Shown: positions 1 through 8,784, counted from the first letter of the stretch. The stretch is DNA of 64,000 nt from Avibacterium volantium_A (GCF_049366555.1 NZ_JBMMGT010000008.1:34250-98249), one strand, 5' to 3'. Translations and numbers: made by a program. Notes: generated by a model from the letters alone, not told the origin.

Positions 1-357
1 ATTTTTTATGGAATTATTGTCATTCACGATATTCCCTATGAAATCGCGAAAAAACGCAATCACCCTCATTTAGAAGCCTTGCATTATGCTGGTTGGGTTA
101 GTTTATTTACACTTCATATCATTTGGCCCTTCCTTTGGATCTGGGCAACGCTATGGGACGAAGAAAAAGGTTGGGGGAATGGCAATCATCAAAAAGATGC
201 CAAAATCCAAGAAACCTTTAATAACGAAGTGTATAAACAACTGACTGATTTAGAGGTTAAAAATGCCCAACTAGAGCAGGACGTAATGCAGTTGCGTAAC
301 GAACTACAAAAAATGGCTTCAACTTCTTCAACGTTGAAACTTGAGGAGAACGCTTAA
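1..357 (+). CDS. DUF3302 inner-membrane protein (5' partial)
   Basis: The reading frame is open from the first base, so the N-terminus lies outside the window. The visible 118 residues begin with the end of a membrane segment, followed by the conserved stretch VIHDIPYEIAKKRNHPH, a second hydrophobic segment (FTLHIIWPFLWIWATLW) and a charged coiled-coil tail ending ENA. This matches the small DUF3302 proteins (E. coli YibI/YiaW) that are encoded just before a HlyD-type membrane-fusion protein, as here (2-base gap). The TTG at 79 is an internal codon, not the start. The role is unknown; the pairing suggests it helps an export or envelope function. Confidence 0.85.
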   Translation: MFYGIIVIHDIPYEIAKKRNHPHLEALHYAGWVSLFTLHIIWPFLWIWATLWDEEKGWGNGNHQKDAKIQETFNNEVYKQLTDLEVKNAQLEQDVMQLRNELQKMASTSSTLKLEENA

Positions 358-359
358 TT

Positions 360-1493
360 ATGGAACTTTTGATTCTAGTTATTTACGCCTCTCTGTGTGT
401 AGGGATTTTTAAATTATTTAAAATCCCTCTCAATAAATGGAGTGTTCCAACTGCGGTGCTTGGTGGCGTTATCCTTTTATTATCAATGTTATTGGTGATG
501 AATTATAACCACCCGCATACCAAATTAGCGACGCAATATTATATTTCTACGCCTATCATACCTAACGTTGGCGGCAAGGTGATTGAAGTGAACCCTGTAA
601 ACGCAAACCAACTTGTTAAGAAAGGGGAAGTGCTATTTAAAATCGATCCTACCCCTTACCAAGCGGTGGTGGATCAGCGTAGTGCAGAGTTGGCATTAGC
701 GGTTCAAACTGTGAGTAATTTAGAGGCGGAAAAACAGGCAGCACAAGCAACCGTTGAAGCCTTAAAAGCCACAATGGAACAAAAAAAGCGGGAGTTTGAA
801 CGCTATCAGCAATTAATCAAATCCAATGCCGCAAGCCAGTCAGAACTGGATCTGAAACGTAAAGAATATTACACCGCCAAGGCGGATTATTCGGTTTCTT
901 TAGCAAATTTAACAAAGGTTGAAAATGCCTTTGCGACAAAATATGAAAATGAGAACGCGAATATCGCAAAAGCTCAAGCTGCACTGAAACAAGCACAATT
1001 TAACCTTGATTCTACCGTCGTTGTTGCACCAACGGACGGCTTTATTGCTCAAAACCTCTTAAAAGTTGGAATGACCGCAACAACGTTGCCTATTCGTCCC
1101 GTAATGACCTTTACGCATCATCAAGATCGAATGTATGTGGCTGCATTTAGACAAAATTCACTGTTGCGATTATCCGTTGGTGATGAGGCTGAAATTGTTT
1201 TCCCAGCTATTCCGGGGAAAACTTTTCAAGCTGAAGTTGTTTCTGTTTTGCCTGCCATCGGGGAACACGAGCTTCAAGCAAATGGCACGTTATATACGGA
1301 ATCTTTTATCAAGGAAGAAGCCAAAGCTCTCGTTTTACTTAAAATGAAAAGCGATATGTCCGCCTATTCCCTCCCTTATGGCGTGAGTGCTGAAGTCGCC
1401 GTTTATACGGAGCACGCACATCATTTAGCAATGATGCGAAAAATTTTATTGAGAATGAATAGTTGGAAAAACTATTTATACCTCGATCATTAA
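360..1493 (+). CDS. yibH: HlyD/EmrA-family membrane-fusion protein (YibH/YiaV type)
   Basis: This 377-residue protein has two N-terminal hydrophobic segments (about 1-20 and 27-47), a barrel-sandwich/lipoyl-like half (about 60-95), a long coiled-coil hairpin (about 95-205) and the second lipoyl half (VVAPTDGFIAQNLLKVGM). That is the domain order of periplasmic adaptor proteins. Length and the C-terminal LYLDH ending match E. coli YibH/YiaV (378 residues). It follows the DUF3302 gene by 2 bases, the same pair as in E. coli. No outer-membrane channel or pump is adjacent, so the substrate is unknown. The choice of yibH over yiaV is arbitrary. Confidence 0.85.
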   Translation: MELLILVIYASLCVGIFKLFKIPLNKWSVPTAVLGGVILLLSMLLVMNYNHPHTKLATQYYISTPIIPNVGGKVIEVNPVNANQLVKKGEVLFKIDPTPYQAVVDQRSAELALAVQTVSNLEAEKQAAQATVEALKATMEQKKREFERYQQLIKSNAASQSELDLKRKEYYTAKADYSVSLANLTKVENAFATKYENENANIAKAQAALKQAQFNLDSTVVVAPTDGFIAQNLLKVGMTATTLPIRPVMTFTHHQDRMYVAAFRQNSLLRLSVGDEAEIVFPAIPGKTFQAEVVSVLPAIGEHELQANGTLYTESFIKEEAKALVLLKMKSDMSAYSLPYGVSAEVAVYTEHAHHLAMMRKILLRMNSWKNYLYLDH

Positions 1494-1517
1494 CCACTTA
1501 ATTAAGAGAAAAATGTT

Positions 1518-1934
1518 ATGGCAAGAGAATTTAAACGTAGTGACCGTGTCGCACAAGAATTACAAAAAGAAATCGCGGTGATTTTACAACGTGAAGTGAA
1601 AGATCCTCGCATTGGAATGGTAACCGTATCTGATGTGGAAGTTTCCCGCGATTTGGCTTACGCAAAAGTGTTCGTAACTTTCTTATTTGATCAAGATGAC
1701 AGCGTTATCGAAAGCGGAATGAAAGGGCTGGAAAAAGCCTCGCCTTATATTCGTTCTTTACTGGCTAAAGCAATGCGTTTGCGTATCGTGCCAGAGTTAC
1801 GCTTTGTGTATGATAAATCCTTAGTGGAAGGAATGAGAATGTCCAACTTGGTGAGCGAAGTGATTCGTGATGATGAAAAACGCTACCAAGGTGATGTAGA
1901 AAGCCACGAAAACAGCAAAGAAAACAATGAGTAA
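1518..1934 (+). CDS. rbfA: 30S ribosome-binding factor A
   Basis: RbfA binds free 30S subunits near helix 1 of 16S rRNA during late maturation and cold adaptation. The 138-residue protein has the family start MAREFKRSDRVAQELQKEIA and the KH-like core containing VKDPRIGMVTVSDVEVSRDLAYAKVFVT. It is slightly longer than the E. coli protein (133) and has a charged tail. It overlaps truB by 8 bases, which implies translational coupling. Its usual upstream partner infB is not present; a DUF3302-HlyD pair sits there instead. Confidence 0.97.
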   Translation: MAREFKRSDRVAQELQKEIAVILQREVKDPRIGMVTVSDVEVSRDLAYAKVFVTFLFDQDDSVIESGMKGLEKASPYIRSLLAKAMRLRIVPELRFVYDKSLVEGMRMSNLVSEVIRDDEKRYQGDVESHENSKENNE

Positions 1935-2853
1935 GGCAAAAAATAAAGGCCGTCATATTCACGGCATTTTTTTGTTAGACAAACCGCAAGGGGCGAGTTC
2001 TAACCAAATTATGCAACAAGTAAAACGGCTTTTTCAGGCAAATAAAGCAGGGCATACCGGCGCGTTAGATCCCCTTGCTACAGGAATGTTGCCCATTTGT
2101 TTAGGTGAAGCCACCAAGTTTTCGCAATATCTGCTCGATTCTGATAAGCGTTATTTGGTTACGGCAAAATTGGGCGAACGCACTGACACTTCTGACGCAG
2201 ACGGACAAGTGGTTGAGCGCCGAGAAGTGCAGTCGGAAATTTCGCAAATTTTAACCGCACTTGAGCAATTCCGTGGTGAAATTATGCAAGTGCCAACCAT
2301 GTTTTCAGCCTTAAAACATCAAGGAAAACCGCTTTATGAATATGCCCGCGCAGGGATCACTGTGGAGCGTGAAGCCCGTCCAATTACCATTTTTGAGCTG
2401 AAATTTATTGATTACCAAGCGCCTTATTTAACCTTGGAAGTGCATTGCTCAAAAGGCACTTATATTCGCACGTTAATTGATGACTTAGGCGAAGTGCTAG
2501 GCTGTGGCGCGCACGTTACGATGTTGCGTCGTCTTGCGGTGGCTGATTATCCACAACACGCAATGATGAGTTTAGAAGATCTCAAAGCTTTAAGCGAACA
2601 GCAGGATTTAAGCCTGTTAGATCAGCATTTACTGCCAATGGACAGTGCAGTGAAATCCTTGCCTGTGTTGGCGTTAAGTGCCGAACAAAGCCGAGCCGTT
2701 GGCTTTGGGCAACGCGTGAAGTTTGATAATCCACAAGGCATTTATGGGCAAGTGCGGTTGTTTTCTGCCGAAAATCAATTTCTTGGTGTAGCAGAAGTGG
2801 ATAAAAACAACGTTATCCGACCAAGCCGAATGGTGGCGTTGGATTTGGTATAA
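1927..2853 (+). CDS. truB: tRNA pseudouridine-55 synthase
   Basis: TruB makes the universal pseudouridine 55 in the T-loop of tRNAs. The catalytic aspartate is D48 in the motif GHTGALDPLATG, and the downstream KGTYIRTLIDDLG motif is typical of the TruB family. The C-terminal region (about 245-308) is the PUA-like domain. The length of 308 is normal. The ATG lies inside the end of rbfA. A strong hairpin terminator follows at 2859. Confidence 0.98.
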   Translation: MSKAKNKGRHIHGIFLLDKPQGASSNQIMQQVKRLFQANKAGHTGALDPLATGMLPICLGEATKFSQYLLDSDKRYLVTAKLGERTDTSDADGQVVERREVQSEISQILTALEQFRGEIMQVPTMFSALKHQGKPLYEYARAGITVEREARPITIFELKFIDYQAPYLTLEVHCSKGTYIRTLIDDLGEVLGCGAHVTMLRRLAVADYPQHAMMSLEDLKALSEQQDLSLLDQHLLPMDSAVKSLPVLALSAEQSRAVGFGQRVKFDNPQGIYGQVRLFSAENQFLGVAEVDKNNVIRPSRMVALDLV

Positions 2854-2858
2854 AAACG

Positions 2859-2882
2859 AAAGGGGCAAACGCCCCTTTTTTA
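2859..2882 (+). terminator. rho-independent terminator after truB
   Basis: The stem AGGGGC/GCCCCT has a 4-base AAAC loop, flanked by A-run and T-run sequence. It can serve truB and, on the other strand, the convergent ilvE. Confidence 0.85.
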
Positions 2883-2907
2883 TTATGTCTTGATTGAATT
2901 TGGGAAA

Positions 2908-3930
2908 TTATTCCACTTTTACAATCCAACCTTCAGGTGCTTCAATATCACCGAATTGAATGCCTGTAAGCTCGTTATAAAGTTTTTGGGTTATTTCGCC
3001 TACTTCCGTTTCAGAATAGAAAACGTGGAAATTATCGCCATACTGAATACCACCGATTGGGGTAATTACGGCAGCTGTTCCGCACGCGCCCGCTTCTTTG
3101 AATTGATCCAGCTCATTAATATAAATATCGCTCTCAATGGCTTCTAAACCAAGGCGTTCTTTAGCTAAATAGAGCAAAGAATATTTTGTAATACTTGGCA
3201 GAATTGACGGAGAAAGTGGCGTAACAAATTTGTTGTCTTTTGTGATACCAAAGAAGTTTGCCGCACCCACTTCTTCAATTTTTGTGTGTGTGGTTGGATC
3301 AAGATAAATACAATCGCTAAAGTTGCGTTGTTTGGCTAGCTTTCCTGGATAAAGGCTAGCTGCATAGTTTCCACCCACTTTAGCTGCTCCCGTGCCGTGC
3401 GGTGCGGCACGATCGTATTCGGATACGATAAAGTTAGTTGGTTTCATTCCACCTTTGAAGTAGGCACCTACTGGGCTACAGAAAATAGAGAAAATATATT
3501 CTGTAGCAGGGCTTAAGCCTAAGTTATCTCCTACGCCAATCACAAACGGGCGTAAATAAAGCGTTGCGCCAGTGCCATAAGGCGCCAGCCAATCTTGGTT
3601 TGCTTTAACTAATTGTTTACAAGCATCAATGAACATTTCTGTCGGGACTTCGGGCATTAACAAACGTTGGCAGCTTTTTTGCAAGCGCTCAGCATTTTGC
3701 TCAGGACGGAATAAGTTGATTGAGCCATCTTTACAACGGTAGGCTTTTAAGCCTTCAAAACATTGTTGCCCATAATGTAATGAGCTAGAAGCCTCGCTAA
3801 TGTGTAAAACATTATCTTGGGTGAGCTCACCTTTAGACCATTTGCCATCTTTCCAATATGCAATGTAGCGATAATCAGTTTTGATATAACCAAAACCAAG
3901 ATTTTGCCAGTCGAGATTTTTGATTGTCAT
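2908..3930 (-). CDS. ilvE: branched-chain amino-acid aminotransferase
   Basis: IlvE is a PLP enzyme that interconverts Leu, Ile and Val with their 2-oxo acids. The 340-residue length and the sequence around the start (YWKDGKW...SSSLHYGQQCFEGLKAYR) mark the longer type II group rather than the 309-residue E. coli type. The PLP lysine is probably K184 in GAAKVGGNYA. The ATG at 3930 has an AAGGA ribosome-binding site. Just upstream on the mRNA is a 10-base sequence complementary to the GcvB seed, and the gcvB gene lies on the same strand 190 bases upstream. Confidence 0.95.
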   Translation of the reverse strand: MTIKNLDWQNLGFGYIKTDYRYIAYWKDGKWSKGELTQDNVLHISEASSSLHYGQQCFEGLKAYRCKDGSINLFRPEQNAERLQKSCQRLLMPEVPTEMFIDACKQLVKANQDWLAPYGTGATLYLRPFVIGVGDNLGLSPATEYIFSIFCSPVGAYFKGGMKPTNFIVSEYDRAAPHGTGAAKVGGNYAASLYPGKLAKQRNFSDCIYLDPTTHTKIEEVGAANFFGITKDNKFVTPLSPSILPSITKYSLLYLAKERLGLEAIESDIYINELDQFKEAGACGTAAVITPIGGIQYGDNFHVFYSETEVGEITQKLYNELTGIQFGDIEAPEGWIVKVE

Positions 3931-3945
3931 TTTATTTCCTTAATA

Positions 3946-3955
3946 ATGATGTTGT
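3946..3955 (-). promoter_or_regulatory. predicted GcvB pairing site in the ilvE leader
   Basis: The ilvE mRNA reads ACAACATCAT here, 16-25 bases before the ATG and next to the ribosome-binding site. It is an exact complement of ATGATGTTGT in the GcvB seed (4236-4245, minus strand). Pairing would block ribosome entry. The complementarity is seen directly; regulation is inferred from known GcvB behaviour. Confidence 0.6.
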
Positions 3956-4122
3956 TACAACAGAATGGTTTTAATCTACACCATTATCAAAAACTTGCAA
4001 CAATAAAAGTGCGGTTATTTTTGAATTTGTTTTTTATTAAGGAGAAAAATGCTTTTTATTCTTTGGTGATAGTAAGGAAATCTATTTCGGTACAAAGTGA
4101 AATTGTGGTAGGATCTGCACAT

Positions 4123-4322
4123 AAAAAAACACCGCTCAAATGAGCGGTGTCTAACCTAAATGGGTTAAAAAATATACAGGAAGTGAAATGAGTAACTAAC
4201 CAGTTACTCCGTTCGGTTGCCCGAACTATGCAAACACAACATCATACTTAAGTCGAAACTCTTAACCAATAAGGAATTACCAATCATTAAGTATGTATGT
4301 ATTGTAGTGAGATGCGTGGGCG
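4123..4322 (-). ncRNA. gcvB: GcvB small regulatory RNA
   Basis: Read on the minus strand, this stretch has the landmarks of the Hfq-dependent RNA GcvB: a GU-rich single-stranded seed (GATGTTGTGTTTGC at about 4230-4243), a GTTCGG-GCAA-CCGAAC hairpin, a GAGTAAC...GTTACTC hairpin, the conserved TTTCACTTCCTGTA block, and a terminator stem ACACCGCTCA/TGAGCGGTGT with a seven-T tail. It is divergent from gcvA, the classic arrangement in which GcvA activates gcvB. GcvB represses amino-acid and peptide uptake and metabolism genes. The 3' end (4123) is well defined; the 5' end is estimated from a possible -10 (TATCCT, near 4330). Confidence 0.93.
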
Positions 4323-4418
4323 AGAACAAAGGATATTTTTTTATCCCTTGCATTAAAAAAACTAATAGATAAATCAGTGAGTTAGTATAACTGATAATTT
4401 TTCATTTGAGAAGATTTT

Positions 4419-5309
4419 ATGTATAAACGTTTGCCTCCCTTGAATTCACTGAAAGCTTTTGAATGTGCGGCACGTCATTTAAGTTTCACAAAAGCCGCCG
4501 ATGAACTTTTTGTTACCCAAGCTGCGGTGAGTCATCAAATTAAATTATTAGAAGATTTTTTAGGCATCGAATTATTTAAGCGTCAGCACCGTGCGTTAGT
4601 TTTAACTGAGCTAGGGCTGATTTATTTTAAAGAAGTTACCGAGATTTTGCGCCGTTTGTCCGAAGTTACGCAAAAATTAATGATGCAAAAAAATGAAAAA
4701 CATATTGCCATTAGCGTACCACAAACCTTTGGTATTCAATGGCTTGTGCCGCGTTTAAGCAGATTTAATGAGCTTTATCCTGATATTGAAGTGCGTTTAA
4801 CAGGAGTAGATCAAGATGAAGGTTTGCTAAATCGCGAAATTGATATTGCCATTTACTATGGACGTGGCGCGTGGGAAAATCTGCAAGTGGAAAAATTAGC
4901 AGAAGAAAATTTGCTCTTGCTTGCCTCGCCAAAACTCTTGGCTAAACAGCCTGTACATTCCGCAGGAGATCTTAAAAAACATACGCTGATTCATATTCAT
5001 ACCCGTGATAACTGGCAAAATATGGCGAATTATCTGCACCTCAAAGGGCTAGATATTCAGCACGGGCCAATTTTTAGCCATACTTTTATGGCATTACAAG
5101 CGGCTGTACACGGACAAGGTATTGTGCTTGCTAATCGACTGCTGGCTCAACAGGAAATTGACAAAGGGAATTTACAAGTGGTACTCCCAACCCAGCTAAA
5201 AGATCCAAAATCTTTTTATGTGGTAAATCAATTAGATAAAGCCAATGATGAACAAATTTTGGCATTCCGCCAATGGATAATTAAAGAAATAAGAAATAAT
5301 AATGAATAA
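4419..5309 (+). CDS. gcvA: GcvA, LysR-type regulator of glycine cleavage and gcvB
   Basis: The 296-residue LysR regulator has its N-terminal helix-turn-helix at about 18-40 (LSFTKAADELFVTQAAVSHQIK), followed by the periplasmic-binding-like effector domain. The start MYKRLPPLNSLKAFECAARHLSF is characteristic of GcvA. Its position divergent from the GcvB small RNA gene supports the name. In enterics it activates gcvTHP and gcvB when glycine is high. The stop overlaps the start of rlmM by 8 bases, so the two are co-transcribed. Confidence 0.93.
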   Translation: MYKRLPPLNSLKAFECAARHLSFTKAADELFVTQAAVSHQIKLLEDFLGIELFKRQHRALVLTELGLIYFKEVTEILRRLSEVTQKLMMQKNEKHIAISVPQTFGIQWLVPRLSRFNELYPDIEVRLTGVDQDEGLLNREIDIAIYYGRGAWENLQVEKLAEENLLLLASPKLLAKQPVHSAGDLKKHTLIHIHTRDNWQNMANYLHLKGLDIQHGPIFSHTFMALQAAVHGQGIVLANRLLAQQEIDKGNLQVVLPTQLKDPKSFYVVNQLDKANDEQILAFRQWIIKEIRNNNE

Positions 5310-6393
5310 ACTTGCCTTATATTGCCGTATTGGTTTTGAAAAAGAATTAGCCGCAGAAATCACCGATAAAGCCAGTGAGCGCGGTGTGTTTGGTTTTGCC
5401 CGTGTTGAGCCGAATTCTGGCTATGTGATTTTTGAATGTTATCAAGCAGGCGAGGCCGATCGTCTTGCGCAAGAATTGCCTTTCAATCAACTGATTTTTG
5501 CTCGCCAAATGATCGTGGTGTCAGATTTACTGCAATATCTTTCCCCTGAAGATCGCATCAGCCCTATTTTATCGCAATATCGCCAAAGTGAATTAGCGAA
5601 AAAGCTCAAAAACAGCACTGAATTATTTGTGGAAACTGCCGATACCAACGAAGCAAAAGAGCTTTCGGGATTTTGCCGTAAATTTACTGTGCCGTTGCGT
5701 AACACGTTGAAAAAAGACGGCTTTTTACAGGGTAAAGATAGCCACAAAAGTGCGGTAACTTTACACGTTTTTTTCTTGCAATCCACCGCGTGCTATGTCG
5801 GCTATTCCTACAACCACAACCATTCCCCTTATTTTATGGGCATTCAACGGCTTAAATTCCCCGCAGACGCGCCAAGCCGTTCTACCCTGAAATTAGAAGA
5901 AGCCATCTTAACTTTTATTCCGAAACAAAAAGAAAGCCAATATCTGAACGAAAACCAATATGCGGTCGATCTGGGTGCTTGCCCTGGGGGCTGGACATAT
6001 CAACTGGTAAAACGTGGTTTATTTGTTTATGCCGTGGATCACGGAAAAATGGCTGCCAGTTTGCACGACACTGGACGGATTGAGCATTGTGCGGAAGATG
6101 GCTTTAAATTTCAGCCCCCGAAACGCCGCCGCATTGATTGGCTAGTGTGTGATATGGTGGAACAGCCTAGTCGCATCGCACAACTCATCGCAAAATGGTT
6201 GATCAATGGCTGGTGTCACACCAGTATTTTCAACTTAAAATTGCCAATGAAAAAGCGTTATGCGGAAATCAAAGAATGTTTAGCAATGATTGAGCAAGCC
6301 TTGGATAAACAAGGACTTAAATTTAATCTCAAGGCAAAACATTTGTATCACGATAGGGAAGAGATCACCGTTTATCTCTATTTACTGCCTTAA
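5302..6393 (+). CDS. rlmM: 23S rRNA 2'-O-methyltransferase (C2498)
   Basis: RlmM methylates the ribose of C2498 in 23S rRNA. The 363-residue protein has an N-terminal THUMP-like half and a C-terminal Rossmann methyltransferase with the SAM motif DLGACPGGWTYQL (about 222-234). The catalytic core is K-D-K-E type, with NLKLPMKKRY near the end. It overlaps gcvA by 8 bases. An uptake signal is embedded in frame at 5748. Confidence 0.95.
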   Translation: MNKLALYCRIGFEKELAAEITDKASERGVFGFARVEPNSGYVIFECYQAGEADRLAQELPFNQLIFARQMIVVSDLLQYLSPEDRISPILSQYRQSELAKKLKNSTELFVETADTNEAKELSGFCRKFTVPLRNTLKKDGFLQGKDSHKSAVTLHVFFLQSTACYVGYSYNHNHSPYFMGIQRLKFPADAPSRSTLKLEEAILTFIPKQKESQYLNENQYAVDLGACPGGWTYQLVKRGLFVYAVDHGKMAASLHDTGRIEHCAEDGFKFQPPKRRRIDWLVCDMVEQPSRIAQLIAKWLINGWCHTSIFNLKLPMKKRYAEIKECLAMIEQALDKQGLKFNLKAKHLYHDREEITVYLYLLP

Positions 6394-6396
6394 TTA

Positions 6397-6434
6397 AAGT
6401 GCGGTGAAAAATTCATAAAAATTTCACCGCACTT
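6397..6434 (+). terminator. inverted uptake-signal pair after rlmM
   Basis: The stem AAGTGCGGTGAAA/TTTCACCGCACTT has an 11-12 base loop and is made of two oppositely oriented uptake signals. Only a weak T-rich tail follows, so termination may be partial. Confidence 0.7.
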
Positions 6435-6435
6435 C

Positions 6436-6463
6436 TTGCCTTTTGACAAAATCCCCCTATAAT
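6436..6463 (+). promoter_or_regulatory. predicted sigma-70 promoter of uvrD
   Basis: TTGCCT and a perfect TATAAT are separated by 16 bases. The predicted start point (about 6470) falls inside the adjacent LexA box. Confidence 0.5.
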
Positions 6464-6468
6464 TTAAC

Positions 6469-6484
6469 CTGTATAAAAAAACAG
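6469..6484 (+). promoter_or_regulatory. LexA (SOS) box of uvrD
   Basis: CTGTATAAAAAAACAG fits the gamma-proteobacterial LexA operator CTGT-N8-ACAG exactly. It lies 11 bases before the uvrD ATG and just after a TATAAT -10. E. coli uvrD also carries a LexA box, so SOS induction is expected. Confidence 0.88.
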
Positions 6485-6494
6485 TGGTGATGTG

Positions 6495-8681
6495 ATGGAT
6501 ATTTCTGAATTACTTGATGGTTTAAACGATAAACAGCGTGAAGCAGTGGCTGCGCCCTTAGGCAATTATTTAGTGCTAGCGGGCGCGGGCAGCGGTAAAA
6601 CGCGAGTGCTGACTTTTCGCATTGCTTGGTTGATTGCTGTGGAGCAAATTTCTGAAGGAAGCATAATGGCGGTAACCTTTACCAATAAAGCCGCAGCAGA
6701 AATGCGCCATCGAATTGAAGAAACTCTGGCGAAATATTCATCACAACGTGTAATGGGAATGTGGATCGGCACATTTCACAGTATTGCTCACCGCTTATTA
6801 CGCGCCCATTATGCCGATGCAGGGCTGCCACAGGATTTTCAAATTTTAGACAGTGATGATCAACAACGCTTAGTTAAACGCTTGATTAAACTGCACAATA
6901 TTGATGAAAAAGCCTATCCACCAAAGCAAGCCTGTTGGTATATCAACCACCAAAAAGAAGAAGGTTTGCGCCCACATCAAATCGATGATCAAGGGGATAT
7001 GCAAGAACGCACTTGGATCAAAATTTATCAAATTTATCAAGATGCTTGCGATCGCGCAGGTTTGCTAGATTTTTCTGAATTATTGCTACGCGCTTATGAA
7101 TTATGGCTGAAAAAACCGTTGATTTTGCAACGTTATCAGCAGCGTTTTTCGCAAATTTTAGTCGATGAGTTTCAGGACACCAACAAAATTCAATATGCGT
7201 GGATCAAATTATTGGTAGGGGAAGCGGGCAAAATAATGATCGTGGGTGATGACGATCAGTCTATTTATGGCTGGCGTGGCGCGCAAGTAGAAAACATTCA
7301 TCGTTTTTTAGAAGATTTTCACAATGCACAAACCATTCGCCTTGAGCAAAATTATCGCTCTACGGCCAATATTCTCAATAGCGCAAACCATTTGATCGCC
7401 AATAACAGCAACCGCCTTGGCAAAGATTTATGGACAGAGGGTGAGCAGGGCGATCCTGTGGGAATTTATGCCGCATTTAATGAAATTGACGAAGCGCAGT
7501 TTGTGGCAAACCAAATCAAAATCTGGCTCGATGATGGTGGAAAGCTAGATGATTGTGCCATTTTATATCGTAGTAACAGCCAATCGCGCGTGATAGAAGA
7601 AGCCTTGATTCGTGCGCAAATTCCTTATCGCATTTATGGTGGATTACGCTTCTTTGAACGGCAAGAAATTAAAGATGCCTTAGCCTATTTACGTTTAATC
7701 GCCAATCGCTTTGATGATGCCGCCTTTGAACGTGTTATCAACACGCCAACACGAGGTATTGGCGATCGCACCTTAGATGTTCTGCGCCAATTAACGCGTG
7801 AGCGACAAATCACCCTATGGCAAGCCATTCAAGTTGCCATTCAGGAAAATATGCTGGCGGGACGTGCTGCCACAGCCTTGTTGCGCTTTACAGAATTAAT
7901 TAATTCCTTACAGCAAGAAACGGCGGAAATGCCTTTGTTTGCGCAAACGGATTTTGTCATCAAACATTCAGGCTTATATGAAATGTATAAGCAAGAAAAA
8001 GGCGAGAAAGGCGAAGTGCGGATCGAAAACTTAGAAGAATTAGTTAGCGCCACTCGAGAGTTTATCAAGCCTGAAGACGCCGAAGAAATGACAGATTTAA
8101 TGGCATTTCTCACTCACGCCTCTTTAGAAGCGGGGGAAGAACAGGCTTCACCACATCAATCTAGCGTGCAAATGATGACCTTGCATTCTGCCAAAGGGCT
8201 AGAATTTGCCCGTGTTTTTATGGTGGGCGTAGAAGAGGGAATATTCCCGAATTTCCGTTCCTTTGAAGAGCCAGGGCGGTTAGAAGAAGAACGCCGTTTA
8301 GCTTATGTGGGGATTACCCGAGCCAAACAAAAACTCACCATTAGCTATGCAGAAAGTCGCCGCTTATATGGTAAAGAAGAGCGCCATTTGCCTTCACGGT
8401 TTATTGAGGAACTGCCAGAAGATTGCATTCAAGAAGTGCGTTTACGCGGTACGGTTACCCGTGCCTATAACCGCGCAGCCGTGGGATCGCTAAATACGCA
8501 TAAATCGGGCAAGGATAGTGAATGGAGAATGGGACAAAAAGTTAAACACGGCAAATTTGGAAATGGCACCATTATTAATGTGGAGGGCGAAGGCAACAAC
8601 ACTCGCCTACAAATTGCTTTCCAAGGCGAAGGCATCAAATGGCTCATTGCCGCGTTAGCAAAGTTAGAAAAACTCTCCTAA
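6495..8681 (+). CDS. uvrD: DNA helicase II
   Basis: UvrD is a superfamily 1A 3'-5' helicase that acts in nucleotide excision and mismatch repair. Motifs are Walker A AGAGSGKT (29-36), Walker B/II VDEFQDTN, III DDDQSIYGWRGA, and motif V/VI TLHSAKGLEF and YVGITRA. The C-terminal UvrD domain with a Tudor-like end (VKHGKFGNGTI) is present. I chose the ATG at 6495 over the GTG at 6492 because MDISELLDGLNDKQREAVAAP aligns with the E. coli start. The protein is 728 residues, close to the 720 of E. coli. Confidence 0.97.
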   Translation: MDISELLDGLNDKQREAVAAPLGNYLVLAGAGSGKTRVLTFRIAWLIAVEQISEGSIMAVTFTNKAAAEMRHRIEETLAKYSSQRVMGMWIGTFHSIAHRLLRAHYADAGLPQDFQILDSDDQQRLVKRLIKLHNIDEKAYPPKQACWYINHQKEEGLRPHQIDDQGDMQERTWIKIYQIYQDACDRAGLLDFSELLLRAYELWLKKPLILQRYQQRFSQILVDEFQDTNKIQYAWIKLLVGEAGKIMIVGDDDQSIYGWRGAQVENIHRFLEDFHNAQTIRLEQNYRSTANILNSANHLIANNSNRLGKDLWTEGEQGDPVGIYAAFNEIDEAQFVANQIKIWLDDGGKLDDCAILYRSNSQSRVIEEALIRAQIPYRIYGGLRFFERQEIKDALAYLRLIANRFDDAAFERVINTPTRGIGDRTLDVLRQLTRERQITLWQAIQVAIQENMLAGRAATALLRFTELINSLQQETAEMPLFAQTDFVIKHSGLYEMYKQEKGEKGEVRIENLEELVSATREFIKPEDAEEMTDLMAFLTHASLEAGEEQASPHQSSVQMMTLHSAKGLEFARVFMVGVEEGIFPNFRSFEEPGRLEEERRLAYVGITRAKQKLTISYAESRRLYGKEERHLPSRFIEELPEDCIQEVRLRGTVTRAYNRAAVGSLNTHKSGKDSEWRMGQKVKHGKFGNGTIINVEGEGNNTRLQIAFQGEGIKWLIAALAKLEKLS

Positions 8682-8703
8682 ACCTAAATAAAAAAATTAA
8701 GCG

Positions 8704-8784
8704 AAAAAGCACCGCTCTTTGGTTTTATACTCAGTCTGTTCTATGTGTACTCTTATGTGTAAAACAAAAGTGCGGTGCTTTTTT
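8704..8784 (+). terminator. long-loop terminator after uvrD
   Basis: AAAAAGCACCGC (8704-8715) pairs with GCGGTGCTTTTT (8772-8783). The loop of about 56 bases is unusually large. The right arm contains an uptake signal. Confidence 0.55.

Noticed and set aside
3817..4143. 108-residue frame between ilvE and gcvA
   Set aside because: It runs antisense over the ilvE start and over the GcvB terminator; no conserved protein features.
6443..6463. TTGACA-TATAAT as the uvrD promoter
   Set aside because: The spacer would be only 9 bases; TTGCCT with a 16-base spacer fits better.
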